NCBI RefSeq assembly: GCF_005048265.1
Contig: NZ_SUNH01000001.1
Coordinates: forward strand, 16,320-80,319
Direction of reading: 5' to 3'
From: Paracoccus hibiscisoli
Lineage (GTDB): Bacteria > Pseudomonadota > Alphaproteobacteria > Rhodobacterales > Rhodobacteraceae
DNA: 64,000 nt
Positions 52,548 to 61,120 of this stretch are shown one piece after another (positions within the stretch are counted from its first letter, which is position 1; each line of letters starts with the position of its first letter). The notes under the pieces were generated by a model. It was not told the origin of the DNA. It made no database searches and saw nothing but the letters and a program-made list of their open reading frames with translations. The position numbers were made by a program, and so were the translations under genes.

Positions 52548-53762
52548 CTATTCATAGCTGCGGCGATCCTCGATGACCTTGCCGTCATTGGGCAGGCTGC
52601 CGGGCGCCACCAGCTGCACGTCGGCGCGCATCTTCAGCGTCTCCATGACCGAGGCCGCGTAATCGCCGCCCTGCCCCGCCGTCTCCAGCTGGACGGTCAT
52701 CACGTCCATCTCTCCCTGGCGGTCGGCGATGACGCGGGCGCGCGACACGTCCGCATGGCGCGCGACCAGGGCCGCGACCTGTTCGGGGCGCACGAACATG
52801 CCCTTGATCTTGGTGGTCTGATCGGCGCGTCCCATCCATCCCTTGATGCGCATGTTTGTCCGACCACAAGGGCTGGTGCCCGACATCACCGCCGAAAGAT
52901 CGCCCGTGGCAAAGCGCACCAGCGGATAATCGGGGTTCAGCGTGGTCACCAGGACCTCTCCGACCTCGCCCTCGGGGACGGGATCGCCGGTGCCGGGGCG
53001 CACGATCTCGACGATCACGCCCTCATCGACGATCATCCCCTCCAGCGCCTCGCTCTCATAGGCGATGTTGCCCAGATCGGCGGTCGCATAGCATTGCCGC
53101 GTCACGATCCCCCGGTCCGCGTACAGCGCGCGCAGCGACGGGAACAGCGCGCCGCCGCCCACCACCGCCTTGGTGAAGGACAGCACCTCGCCCATCTCGT
53201 CGGCGCGGTCCAGGATCACCTTGAGGAAATCGGGCGTGCCCGCATAGCAGGTCGTGCCGATATCCACCGCCGCGCGGACCTGCAATTCGGTCTGGCCGGT
53301 GCCCGCGGGCAGCACGGCGGCATCGACGGCCCGCGCGCCCGATTCGAACATCATCCCCGCAGGCGTCAGGTGATAGCCGAAACAGTTCTGCACGATATCC
53401 CCCCGCCCCACGCCCGAGGCATGCAGGAACCGCCCCAACCGCCACCAGTCGCCCTCGCGGCGCCCCGGCTCATAGATCGGGCCGGGGCTTTGGAACACAT
53501 GGTCGAATTCGGCGGCCAGCCGGGTGGTGAAGCCGCCGAAGGGCGGCGATTTCTTCTGCGCCTCGGACAGCTCGGCCTTGCGGATCACCGGCAGGCGAGC
53601 CAGCGCGGCCCGGTCGGTCACGGATGCCGGGTCCACATCGCGCAAAAGGCGCGCCAGCGCGGGCGCGGTGCGGGCGCGTGACAGCGCCACCGGCAGCGCC
53701 GCGGCCAGCGCCTCGGCGCGTTGGCCTTCGTCGCGCGTTTCCAGTTCGTCGTAATATCCCAT
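52548..53762 (-). CDS. Phenylacetate-CoA ligase family protein with atypical phosphate loop
   Basis: A 404-aa PaaK-family adenylate-forming protein. Conserved later motifs are CYATADLGNIAYES (adenine-binding), RFATGDLSAV (ribose aspartate) and the hinge GWMGRADQTTKIKGMFVRP; a lysine near the end lies in NDGKVIEDRR. The canonical SSGTTGKP phosphate loop is replaced at about residues 90-100 by FQSPGPIYEPGR, so ATP handling may differ. It is the last gene of the Liv-type operon, ten bases after livF, and might activate the imported acid or have a regulatory role. Substrate unknown. Confidence 0.75.
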   Translation of the reverse strand: MGYYDELETRDEGQRAEALAAALPVALSRARTAPALARLLRDVDPASVTDRAALARLPVIRKAELSEAQKKSPPFGGFTTRLAAEFDHVFQSPGPIYEPGRREGDWWRLGRFLHASGVGRGDIVQNCFGYHLTPAGMMFESGARAVDAAVLPAGTGQTELQVRAAVDIGTTCYAGTPDFLKVILDRADEMGEVLSFTKAVVGGGALFPSLRALYADRGIVTRQCYATADLGNIAYESEALEGMIVDEGVIVEIVRPGTGDPVPEGEVGEVLVTTLNPDYPLVRFATGDLSAVMSGTSPCGRTNMRIKGWMGRADQTTKIKGMFVRPEQVAALVARHADVSRARVIADRQGEMDVMTVQLETAGQGGDYAASVMETLKMRADVQLVAPGSLPNDGKVIEDRRSYE

Positions 53763-53772
53763 GATGACCCCC

Positions 53773-54594
53773 TCAGGCCAGCCAGCGCTTGCGCCGGCGA
53801 TAGCTGCGCACGTCGCGGAACGATTTGCGTCCCTCGTCCGACATGCCCAGATAGAATTCCTTGACGTCCGGGTTCTCGCGCAGCTGGGCTGCCGGACCCT
53901 CCATCACCACGCGGCCATTCTCCAGGATATAGCCCTGATGGGCATAGCGCAGCGCCACGTTGGTGTTCTGCTCGGCCAGAAGGAAGGTCACGCCCTCGCC
54001 CTCGTTCACGGCCTTGACGATCTGAAAGATCTGCTCGACCAGCTGCGGGGCCAGGCCCATCGACGGCTCGTCCAGCAGGATCATCTGCGGGCGCGACATC
54101 AGCGCGCGGCCCATCGCGGTCATCTGCTGCTCACCGCCCGAGGTGTATCCCGCCTGGCTCTTGCGCCGCTCGCGCAGGCGCGGGAAATACTCATAGACCA
54201 TCTCCAGGTCGCGCTTGATCGCCGCCGATCCGTCGCGGCGGGTATAGGCGCCGGTCAGCAGGTTCTCCTCGACCGTCAGGTGCTCGAAGCAGTGGCGGCC
54301 CTCCATCACCTGGATGACGCCGCGCCGGACCAGCGATGCGGGGTCCTGGGCGGTGATGTTGTCGCCCTGATAGGTGATCGAGCCCTTGGTCACCTCGCCC
54401 CGTTCGCTGGCCAGCAGGTTCGAGATCGCCTTGAGCGTCGTCGTCTTGCCCGCCCCGTTGCCCCCCAGCAGCGCGGTGATGCCGCCTTTCGGGACGGTCA
54501 GGCTGACACCCTTCAGCACCAGGATGACGTGGTTATAGATGACCTCGATGTTGTTCACATCCAGCAGCGTCTCGCGGTTCTCGGCATCGAACAT
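53773..54594 (-). CDS. Branched-chain-type ABC transporter ATP-binding protein (LivF-like)
   Basis: A 273-aa ABC ATPase. Walker A is GGNGAGKTT near 40-48, the signature SGGEQQMTAMGRAL, Walker B MILLDEPSMGLAP. The C-terminal FYLGMSDEGRKSF extension is longer than in E. coli LivF. It energises import with the LivG-like ATPase encoded four genes upstream. It lies between the binding-protein gene and the PaaK-like gene on the same strand. Substrate is inferred to be an organic acid, not a branched-chain amino acid, because of the flanking CoA ligases. Confidence 0.93.
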   Translation of the reverse strand: MFDAENRETLLDVNNIEVIYNHVILVLKGVSLTVPKGGITALLGGNGAGKTTTLKAISNLLASERGEVTKGSITYQGDNITAQDPASLVRRGVIQVMEGRHCFEHLTVEENLLTGAYTRRDGSAAIKRDLEMVYEYFPRLRERRKSQAGYTSGGEQQMTAMGRALMSRPQMILLDEPSMGLAPQLVEQIFQIVKAVNEGEGVTFLLAEQNTNVALRYAHQGYILENGRVVMEGPAAQLRENPDVKEFYLGMSDEGRKSFRDVRSYRRRKRWLA

Positions 54595-54649
54595 GGGCGG
54601 TCCCCTTGATTGCGGAACCGGCGGCGGGGTAACCGCCGCCGGTCATGGA

Positions 54650-55930
54650 TCAGTTGCAGCGCGCGGTCAGGCCCGCCTCGGCGGCGTAGGCCGCGCTGTC
54701 CTCCTGGACCAGCGGGTCCAGGATCTCGGCATCCGGCTCGATGAAGTCGGTGATCAGCGACCAGCTGCCCTCACCGGCGTTCCACTGCTGCACGCGGGCC
54801 AGGCCGTCGCCGCCGTGATTCTGGCAGGACAGCGCGATGGGGGCGCCGAAATCGGGCAGGCCAAGCTCTGCCATGCGCTCGGCGGTGATCTCCAGCGCCT
54901 CGAAGCCGTCGCGCATCTGCGCGGGCGTGATCTCAGGGGTGCCGGCCAGCTCCTGCGCCTTGGCGATGGCCTCGGCGATCACCAGCGCCGCATAGGCGCC
55001 GCGCGAATACAGCACGCTGCCCGCCTGATCCCCCGCACCCGCGGCCTTGCCCGCGTCATAGACGTATTGCTGCAGGTCGTCATACAGCGGATAGTCGCGG
55101 CCCACCCCGTGGAAGGTCAGCGCCTTGTAGCCATCCGCCCCGGCACCCGCCGCGCGCACGTCGTTTTCCGATCCCGACCACCAGATGCCGATGAACTTGT
55201 CCATCGGAAAGCGGATGTTCACGGCCTCCTGGATCGCGACCTGGTTCATCACGCCCCAGGCATACATGATCACATAGTCGGGCCGGTCGCGGCGGATCTG
55301 CAGCCATTGCGACTTCTGCTCCTGACCGGGCGCATCGACCGGCAGCAGGTTCAGCTCGAACCCGTGCTTTTCGGACAGCTCCTCCAGGGTGCGGATCGGC
55401 TCCTTGCCATAGGCCGAGTTGTGATAGACCAGCGCGATCTTCTTGCCGGACAGATCGCCGCCCTCCTGCTCCAGGATGTGCTTGACCGCGACCGAGGCCC
55501 CGTCCCAGTAGTTCGCAGGCGCGTTGAACACCCATTCAAACACCGAACCATCCTTGGCCGAGGTGCGCCCGTAACCCGGCGTGTACAGCGGGATGCCGTC
55601 CTGGCTGATGCGCGGGATCAGCTGATAGGTGATGCCCGTCGACAGCGGGTTCAGCACCAGCGGGTTCTGGGTGCGCAGCGATTCATAGCACTCGACGCCT
55701 TTTTCGGTGTTATAGGCCGTCTCGCATTCGGGGACCTGCACCAGCTGGCCGCCGATGCCGCCGTCGCGTTCGTTCAGCAGGGTGAAGTAATCGGCAAAGC
55801 CGTCGGCATAGGGGATGCCGTTCGCGGCATAGGGCCCGGTCCGATAGGACATGTTCGGCACGATCAGATCGGCCAGGGCGGGGGTCGCGACCATCATCGT
55901 GGTGGCCAGGGCGGCAAGGGTCAGTTTCAT
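54650..55930 (-). CDS. ABC transporter substrate-binding protein (LivK-like)
   Basis: A 426-aa periplasmic receptor of the type I, leucine-binding-protein fold. Signal peptide about 1-20 (ending ATPALA). It begins DLIVPNMSYRTGPYAANGIPYADGFADYF, with the long insertions seen in receptors for aromatic or fatty acids rather than the 370-aa amino-acid type. Two lobes with the crossing YILVYHNSAYG-like segment (KIALVYHNSAYGKEPIRTL) are visible. It sits between livM and livF genes. Confidence 0.88.
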   Translation of the reverse strand: MKLTLAALATTMMVATPALADLIVPNMSYRTGPYAANGIPYADGFADYFTLLNERDGGIGGQLVQVPECETAYNTEKGVECYESLRTQNPLVLNPLSTGITYQLIPRISQDGIPLYTPGYGRTSAKDGSVFEWVFNAPANYWDGASVAVKHILEQEGGDLSGKKIALVYHNSAYGKEPIRTLEELSEKHGFELNLLPVDAPGQEQKSQWLQIRRDRPDYVIMYAWGVMNQVAIQEAVNIRFPMDKFIGIWWSGSENDVRAAGAGADGYKALTFHGVGRDYPLYDDLQQYVYDAGKAAGAGDQAGSVLYSRGAYAALVIAEAIAKAQELAGTPEITPAQMRDGFEALEITAERMAELGLPDFGAPIALSCQNHGGDGLARVQQWNAGEGSWSLITDFIEPDAEILDPLVQEDSAAYAAEAGLTARCN

Positions 55931-55978
55931 TGCGGGTCTCCTCCCAGAGATGCGATGCCGGTTGCCCGGTTCTTCGGT

Positions 55979-57055
55979 TTAATGCGGAAACGGCCAGAGG
56001 CGCAGCTTGTCCTTGGCCAGGCGCCACAGGCGCGCCAGGCCGTGCGGCTCGACGATGAGGAAGGTCACGATCAGCGCGCCCACGATCATCAGCTCGATAT
56101 GGGCGGCCAGATCGGTGGGCCAGCCAAGCGTACCGACCAGGGTGTTCTTCAGCAGCACCGGCAGCAGGACCAGGAAGGCCGCGCCGGCAAAGCTGCCGAA
56201 GATGCTGCCCAGGCCGCCGATGATGATCATGAACAGCACCAGAAAGCTCTTGTTGATGCCGAAGGCCTCGCCGACCTCGGCCGCCCCCAGATAGACCGCG
56301 AACAAGAGCGCGCCCGCGATGCCCACGAAGAAGCTGCTGACCGCAAAGGCCGACAGTTTCGCGCGGAGCGGGTTCACGCCGATGATCTCGGCCGCGATGT
56401 CCATGTCGCGGATCGCCATCCATTTGCGGCCCAGGCTGCCCCGCGTCAGGTTGCGCGCAAGCCACGCCAGAGCAAAGGCAAAGACCAGGCAGACCAGGTA
56501 TTTCGCGGGCGCGCTGGCGGCGGGGCCGGTCACGGCCTGGTCGAACACGGTGCGCGTCGGCGCGGTGATCTGGCCCGAGGCCGAGTAGTTGTAGAACCAC
56601 GGCACCTTGTTGAAGAGCCAGACCAGGAAGAACTGCGCGGCCAGCGTCGCGACCGCCAGGTAGAACCCCTTGATGCGCAGGCTGGGCAGGCCGAAGAGGA
56701 CGCCGACCGCGGCGGTGATCAGCCCCGCCAGCAGCACGTGGATGGCGATGCTGACATCCGGAAATGCCGTCATCAGCTTGTAGACCGCATAGGCGCCCAC
56801 CGCCATGAAGCCGCCGGTGCCCAGGCTGACCTGTCCGGCATAGCCGGTCAGGATGTTCAGCCCCATCGCCGCGATCGCGTAGATCAGGAAGGGCACCAGC
56901 ACCGCATTGGCCCAGTAATCGTTGATGACGAAGGGGATGATGCCGAAAGCCACCGCCAGGATCGCGTAATAGCCCCAGCGGTCCAGCCGGATCGGAAAGG
57001 TCTGGCTGTCGTCCCGGTAGCTGGTCTTGAAGTCGCCTGCCTCGCGATAGATCAT
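55979..57055 (-). CDS. Branched-chain-type ABC transporter permease (LivM-like)
   Basis: A 358-aa inner-membrane permease with about nine hydrophobic helices. The LivM signature is seen in GLNILTGYAGQVSLGTGGFMAVGAY and the EAA-like cytoplasmic loop in NLTRGSLGRKWMAIRDMDIAAEIIGVNPLRAKL. The N-terminal 25 residues are hydrophilic. It pairs with the LivH-like permease 82 bases upstream; that gap holds a hairpin repeat. Confidence 0.93.
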   Translation of the reverse strand: MIYREAGDFKTSYRDDSQTFPIRLDRWGYYAILAVAFGIIPFVINDYWANAVLVPFLIYAIAAMGLNILTGYAGQVSLGTGGFMAVGAYAVYKLMTAFPDVSIAIHVLLAGLITAAVGVLFGLPSLRIKGFYLAVATLAAQFFLVWLFNKVPWFYNYSASGQITAPTRTVFDQAVTGPAASAPAKYLVCLVFAFALAWLARNLTRGSLGRKWMAIRDMDIAAEIIGVNPLRAKLSAFAVSSFFVGIAGALLFAVYLGAAEVGEAFGINKSFLVLFMIIIGGLGSIFGSFAGAAFLVLLPVLLKNTLVGTLGWPTDLAAHIELMIVGALIVTFLIVEPHGLARLWRLAKDKLRLWPFPH

Positions 57056-57082
57056 GCGGTCGTTCCCTGTGCTGCCGTCGCC

Positions 57083-57127
57083 GCGGGGGCCAGCCCCCGC
57101 ACCCCCGGGATATTTTTCTGAAGAAGA
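57083..57127. repeat. Intergenic hairpin repeat between livH and livM
   Basis: GCGGGGGC and GCCCCCGC form a tight stem (57083-57100), followed by ACCCCCGGGATATTTTT and AAGAAGAAG. This stem-plus-CCCCCGGGATATTT layout is one I recognise as a dispersed intergenic element of Rhodobacteraceae genomes. Only one full copy is in this window. Confidence 0.55.
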
Positions 57128-57137
57128 AGGGGCATGG

Positions 57138-58124
57138 TCACACCCGTTCGATGATGCGTTCGCCGAACAGGCCCTGGGGTCGGAACACCAGGAAGATCAG
57201 CGCCAGCACATAGGCGAACCAGTTCTCGGTCGCGCCGCCGACCATGGGGCCGATGGTGAATTCGAACAGTTTCTCACCCACGCCGATGATCAGGCCGCCC
57301 ACGATGGCGCCGGGGATCGAGGTGAAGCCGCCCAGCATCAGCACCGGCAGCGCCTTGAGCGCGATCAGCGACAGGCTGAACTGGACCCCCGATTTCGTGC
57401 CCCACATGATGCCCGCGACCAGGGCCACGAAGCCCGCGATCGACCAGACCATCACCCAGATGAAGCGCAGCGAGATGCCAACCGACATCGCCGCCTGATG
57501 GTCGTCGGCCACGGCCCGCATGGCGCGGCCCTGTTTGGTGTATTGCGCGAAGGCCACCAGTGCTGCGACCAGCATCGCTGCGATCAGCGTGGCCCAGAGG
57601 TCCAGCCGGTCGATGAAGAAGCCGTAGCCGAACCAGGTGGCGGTGACCTCCTCGATGCCGTCCGAGATGCCCTGCGGCAGGCCCACGTTCAGCGTCTTGA
57701 TGTCGGCGCCCCACATCACGTCGCCCAGACCCTCAAGGAAATAGGCAAGCCCGATGGTCGCCATGAACAGGATGATCGGCTCCTGCCCGACCAGGTGCTG
57801 GAGGACCAGCTTTTCGATCAGGAAGGCCAGCAGCACCATGACCAGCGCGGTCAGCGCCACGGCCAGCACCGCAGGCACCGTCCAGCCGAAATGGTGCAGC
57901 GAGGTCCCGAAGGTCGCGTTGATCAGATGCGCGAAGGGCACCTGGCCGTTCTGGATGCCCACCAGCGTCAGCGCCGCGAACAGCGCCATCACGCCCTGGG
58001 CATAGTTGAACACCCCCGACGCCTTGAAGATCAGCACGAAGCCCAGCGCCACCAGCGCATACATGACCCCGGTCATCAGGCCGTTCATCACGACCTCCAT
58101 GCCGAAAATGAATTGGTCCATCAC
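57138..58124 (-). CDS. Branched-chain-type ABC transporter permease (LivH-like)
   Basis: A 328-aa inner-membrane permease with eight or so helices. The opening QFIFGMEVVMNGLMTGVMYALVALGFVLIFKASGVFNYAQG is the LivH signature, and the cytoplasmic loop TKQGRAMRAVADDHQAAMSVGI is the EAA region that contacts the ATPases. It follows the LivG gene by 27 bases in the same operon. Confidence 0.94.
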   Translation of the reverse strand: MMDQFIFGMEVVMNGLMTGVMYALVALGFVLIFKASGVFNYAQGVMALFAALTLVGIQNGQVPFAHLINATFGTSLHHFGWTVPAVLAVALTALVMVLLAFLIEKLVLQHLVGQEPIILFMATIGLAYFLEGLGDVMWGADIKTLNVGLPQGISDGIEEVTATWFGYGFFIDRLDLWATLIAAMLVAALVAFAQYTKQGRAMRAVADDHQAAMSVGISLRFIWVMVWSIAGFVALVAGIMWGTKSGVQFSLSLIALKALPVLMLGGFTSIPGAIVGGLIIGVGEKLFEFTIGPMVGGATENWFAYVLALIFLVFRPQGLFGERIIERV

Positions 58125-58151
58125 GCGGTTCCTTTCGGGTCAGTCATGCGG

Positions 58152-58973
58152 TCAGTCATGGGCCACCCCCAGATAGGCGTCGATCACCGCCTGGTTGCTG
58201 CGCACCTCGGAGGGCGTGCCGTCGCCGATCTTCTTGCCGTAATCCATCACGACCACGCGGTCGGACAGGTCCATGACCACGCCCATGTCGTGTTCGATCA
58301 GGCAGATCGTGGTGCCGAATTCGTCGTTCACGGACAGGATGAAGCGGGACATGTCCTCCTTTTCCTCGACGTTCATGCCGGCCATCGGCTCGTCCAGAAG
58401 CAGCAGGTTCGGCTCGGCCGCCAGTGCACGGGCCAGCTCGACCCGCTTTTTCAGGCCATAGGGCAGACGGCCCACGGGCGTCTTGCGGATATTCTGGATT
58501 TCCAGAAAGTCGATGATCCGCTCGACCGCGGCGCGGTTCTCGATCTCCTCGCGCTCAGCGGCCCCCCACCAGAGGGCCTGGGACAGGAACCCCGCCTTCA
58601 TCTTGTTCAGGCGGCCGGTCATGATGTTGTCCAGGACCGACATGCCTTCGAACAGCGCGATGTTCTGGAAGGTGCGGGCGATGCCCAGACGGGCGACCTG
58701 ATAGGGCTTCATCGCCGGGCGCACCTGGCCCTTGAAGATCACCTGGCCGTCCTGCGGGTGATAGAACCCCGAAATCACGTTCAGCATCGACGACTTGCCC
58801 GCCCCGTTCGGGCCGATGATCGCGCGGATCTCTCCCTGCCTTATGTCAAAGCTGATGTCTTTGATGGCGACCACGCCGCCAAAGCGCAGGGTGATGTTTC
58901 GCAGCTCCATCACCACGGGGCCGATCTGGCGCCCGTCGGCGGTGACATAGCCGTCCTGGGTCATCGCGTTCAT
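58152..58973 (-). CDS. Branched-chain-type ABC transporter ATP-binding protein (LivG-like)
   Basis: A 273-aa ABC ATPase. Walker A GPNGAGKSS lies about residues 54-62, the signature is the LivG form LPYGLKKRVELARALA, and Walker B is LLLLDEPMAGM. ATG at 58973 overlaps the CoA ligase stop by four bases (ATGA), tying the transporter to the ligase. A second ATG three codons later is possible. Confidence 0.94.
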   Translation of the reverse strand: MNAMTQDGYVTADGRQIGPVVMELRNITLRFGGVVAIKDISFDIRQGEIRAIIGPNGAGKSSMLNVISGFYHPQDGQVIFKGQVRPAMKPYQVARLGIARTFQNIALFEGMSVLDNIMTGRLNKMKAGFLSQALWWGAAEREEIENRAAVERIIDFLEIQNIRKTPVGRLPYGLKKRVELARALAAEPNLLLLDEPMAGMNVEEKEDMSRFILSVNDEFGTTICLIEHDMGVVMDLSDRVVVMDYGKKIGDGTPSEVRSNQAVIDAYLGVAHD

Positions 58974-60946
58974 TGGGCTGCTACCTTCTGGCGGGCCGCG
59001 TCGCCGAAGACGCGGGCATCCTCGATGCGCAGGGTCGCGCTGATCGCACCCTTGCGGCCATCCTCATAGGTGACCTCGGTGCGGGTATGGATGCTGGTCG
59101 AGCCGTCATAGAGCGCGGTGACCAGGTCGTGGAACTTCTCGGTGATGACGGCGCGGCGGACCTTGCGGGTGCGGGTCATCTCTCCGTCATCGGGGTCCAG
59201 CTCCTTGTGCAGCACCAGGAAGCGATGGACCTGGCAGCCCGACAGCATCGGGTCCTGCGCCACGGAGGCGTTCACCGCCTCGACATGCTCGCGGATCTGG
59301 GCATAGACCTGCGGGTGGCCCGCCAGCTCCTGATAGCTGCCATAGGCGATGTTGTTCCTTTCCGCCCAGTTGCCCACCGCGGTCAGGTCGATGTTGATCA
59401 TCGCGGTGCAGAATTCGCGGCCGTTGCCGATGACCACAGCCTCCAGGATGTTGGGATAGAACTTCAGCTTGTTCTCGACATATTTGGGCGCGAACATCGT
59501 GCCGTCGGCCATCTTGCCCACGTCCTTGGCGCGGTCGATGATGCGCAGATGGCCGGTCGCCTCCTCGAAGAACCCGGCATCGCCCGTTGCCACCCAACCC
59601 TCGGCATCCTTGGTCGATGCGGTGCTGTCGGCGTTCTTGTAATATTCGACGAAGGTGCCGGGGCTGCGGTAATAGACCTCTCCGTTATCGCCGATGCGGA
59701 CCTCGACGCCGGGGCTGGGCACGCCGACCGTATCGGAGCGCACCTGCCCGTCGGGCTGCTGGGTGATAAAGACCGACGCCTCGGTCTGGCCATAAAGCTG
59801 CTTCAGGTTGATGCCCAGGCTGCGGTAGAAATCAAAGATCTCGGGGCCGATCGCCTCTCCGGCGGTATAACCCACGCGCACGCGGCTGAGGCCCAAGGTG
59901 TTTTTCAGCGGCCCGAACACGAACAGCTTGCCAAGCGCATAGGCCAGCTTGTCGCCAAAGCTGACCGTCTTGCCGTCCAACAGCGCGGGGCCGGCGCGAT
60001 GCGCCACTGCCATGCCGCGCTTGAACAGCCAACGCTTCATGCGGCTGGCATCCTCCATGCGGATCATGACCGATGTCAGCTGCGTCTCGAACACGCGCGG
60101 CGGGGCAAAGAAATAGGTCGGGCCGATCTCGCGCATGTCGGTCATCATCGTGTGCGCCCCTTCGGGGCAGTTCACGGTAAAGCCGGACCACATCGCCTGA
60201 CCCATCGAAAAGATGAAATCGCCGACCCAGGCCATCGGCAGATAGGCCACGATCTCCTCGATCTCGGTCAGGTTGTCGAATTCGGCGGTGTTGCGGGCGG
60301 TCTCGATGATGTTGCGGTTGGACAGGACCACGCCCTTGGGCTTGCCGGTCGTGCCGCTGGTATACAGCATCACGCAGGTGCTATCGTAATCCAGCCCCGC
60401 AATGATCGCGTCCAGCCGCGGCCCCAGCGTCGCCGCCCCGGCGCGGCCCTGCGCCTGTACGTCTGCCAGCGACGCCATGTTGTCATGGTCGTATTTCCGC
60501 AGGCCCCGCGCGTCGGTGTAGATGATGCGGGCGCTGGCGCCGGTGGTCTGCTCGACCTCCAGCACCTTGTCGACCTGCTCCTGATCGCCGCACAGCACGA
60601 AACGCGCGCCGCAATGGTCCAGCACATAGGCCATCTCGGCCGCGACCGCGTCCTGATAGAGCGGCACCGGCACCGCGCCGCACATCTGCGCCGCGATCAT
60701 GCCCCAGTAATGCGCCGGGCGGTTGCGCCCGATGATCGCCATGTGATCGCCGGGCTTCAGCCCCTGCGCCATCAGGCCCATCGCCAGGGCGCGGATCTGA
60801 TCGGCGGCCTGGGACCAGGTCCAGCTCTGCCAGATCCCGTATTCCTTTTCGCGATAGGCCGGCCTGTCGCCGAACCGGGCGACGTTGCGCGCCAGTAGGG
60901 CGGGCACGGATTGCAGGTCGCCCGGGGGCGTTGTGTGAACGGTCAT
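58970..60946 (-). CDS. Long-chain acyl-CoA synthetase-like AMP-binding protein
   Basis: A 658-aa adenylate-forming enzyme in the FadD15/long-chain ligase size class. It has the phosphate loop LYTSGTTGKPKG, an YLPMAWVGD segment, the adenine motif QLYGQTEAS, VATGDAGFFE with the ribose aspartate, and RAKDVGKMADGTMFAP at the hinge. Start ATG at 60946 follows GGGAGGA. It opens the leftward operon ligase-livG-livH-livM-livK-livF-paaK-like and is divergent from the sensor kinase. It probably activates the acid imported by the ABC system; chain type is unknown. Confidence 0.9.
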   Translation of the reverse strand: MTVHTTPPGDLQSVPALLARNVARFGDRPAYREKEYGIWQSWTWSQAADQIRALAMGLMAQGLKPGDHMAIIGRNRPAHYWGMIAAQMCGAVPVPLYQDAVAAEMAYVLDHCGARFVLCGDQEQVDKVLEVEQTTGASARIIYTDARGLRKYDHDNMASLADVQAQGRAGAATLGPRLDAIIAGLDYDSTCVMLYTSGTTGKPKGVVLSNRNIIETARNTAEFDNLTEIEEIVAYLPMAWVGDFIFSMGQAMWSGFTVNCPEGAHTMMTDMREIGPTYFFAPPRVFETQLTSVMIRMEDASRMKRWLFKRGMAVAHRAGPALLDGKTVSFGDKLAYALGKLFVFGPLKNTLGLSRVRVGYTAGEAIGPEIFDFYRSLGINLKQLYGQTEASVFITQQPDGQVRSDTVGVPSPGVEVRIGDNGEVYYRSPGTFVEYYKNADSTASTKDAEGWVATGDAGFFEEATGHLRIIDRAKDVGKMADGTMFAPKYVENKLKFYPNILEAVVIGNGREFCTAMINIDLTAVGNWAERNNIAYGSYQELAGHPQVYAQIREHVEAVNASVAQDPMLSGCQVHRFLVLHKELDPDDGEMTRTRKVRRAVITEKFHDLVTALYDGSTSIHTRTEVTYEDGRKGAISATLRIEDARVFGDAARQKVAAQ

Positions 60947-61120
60947 CTGTCCTCCCTCAAGGCGCTGTTGCACCCGGCCGCGCGGCACCTCCCCGTGCTG
61001 TTGCGGCCCGGTCAGCTTTGGCCCCAATCCTTGCGCCAGTTTTGCCCGATTCCAACAAAATGTTACGCCGCTTTCGCAAAGGCCCCGCCGGTGCTAACGC
61101 TTTGCCCCGGAGGAGACCCC

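Noticed and set aside
54539..57121. An 860-codon plus-strand open frame opposite livF, livK and livM
   Set aside because: Biased composition, no domain, and it covers three clear transporter genes on the other strand.
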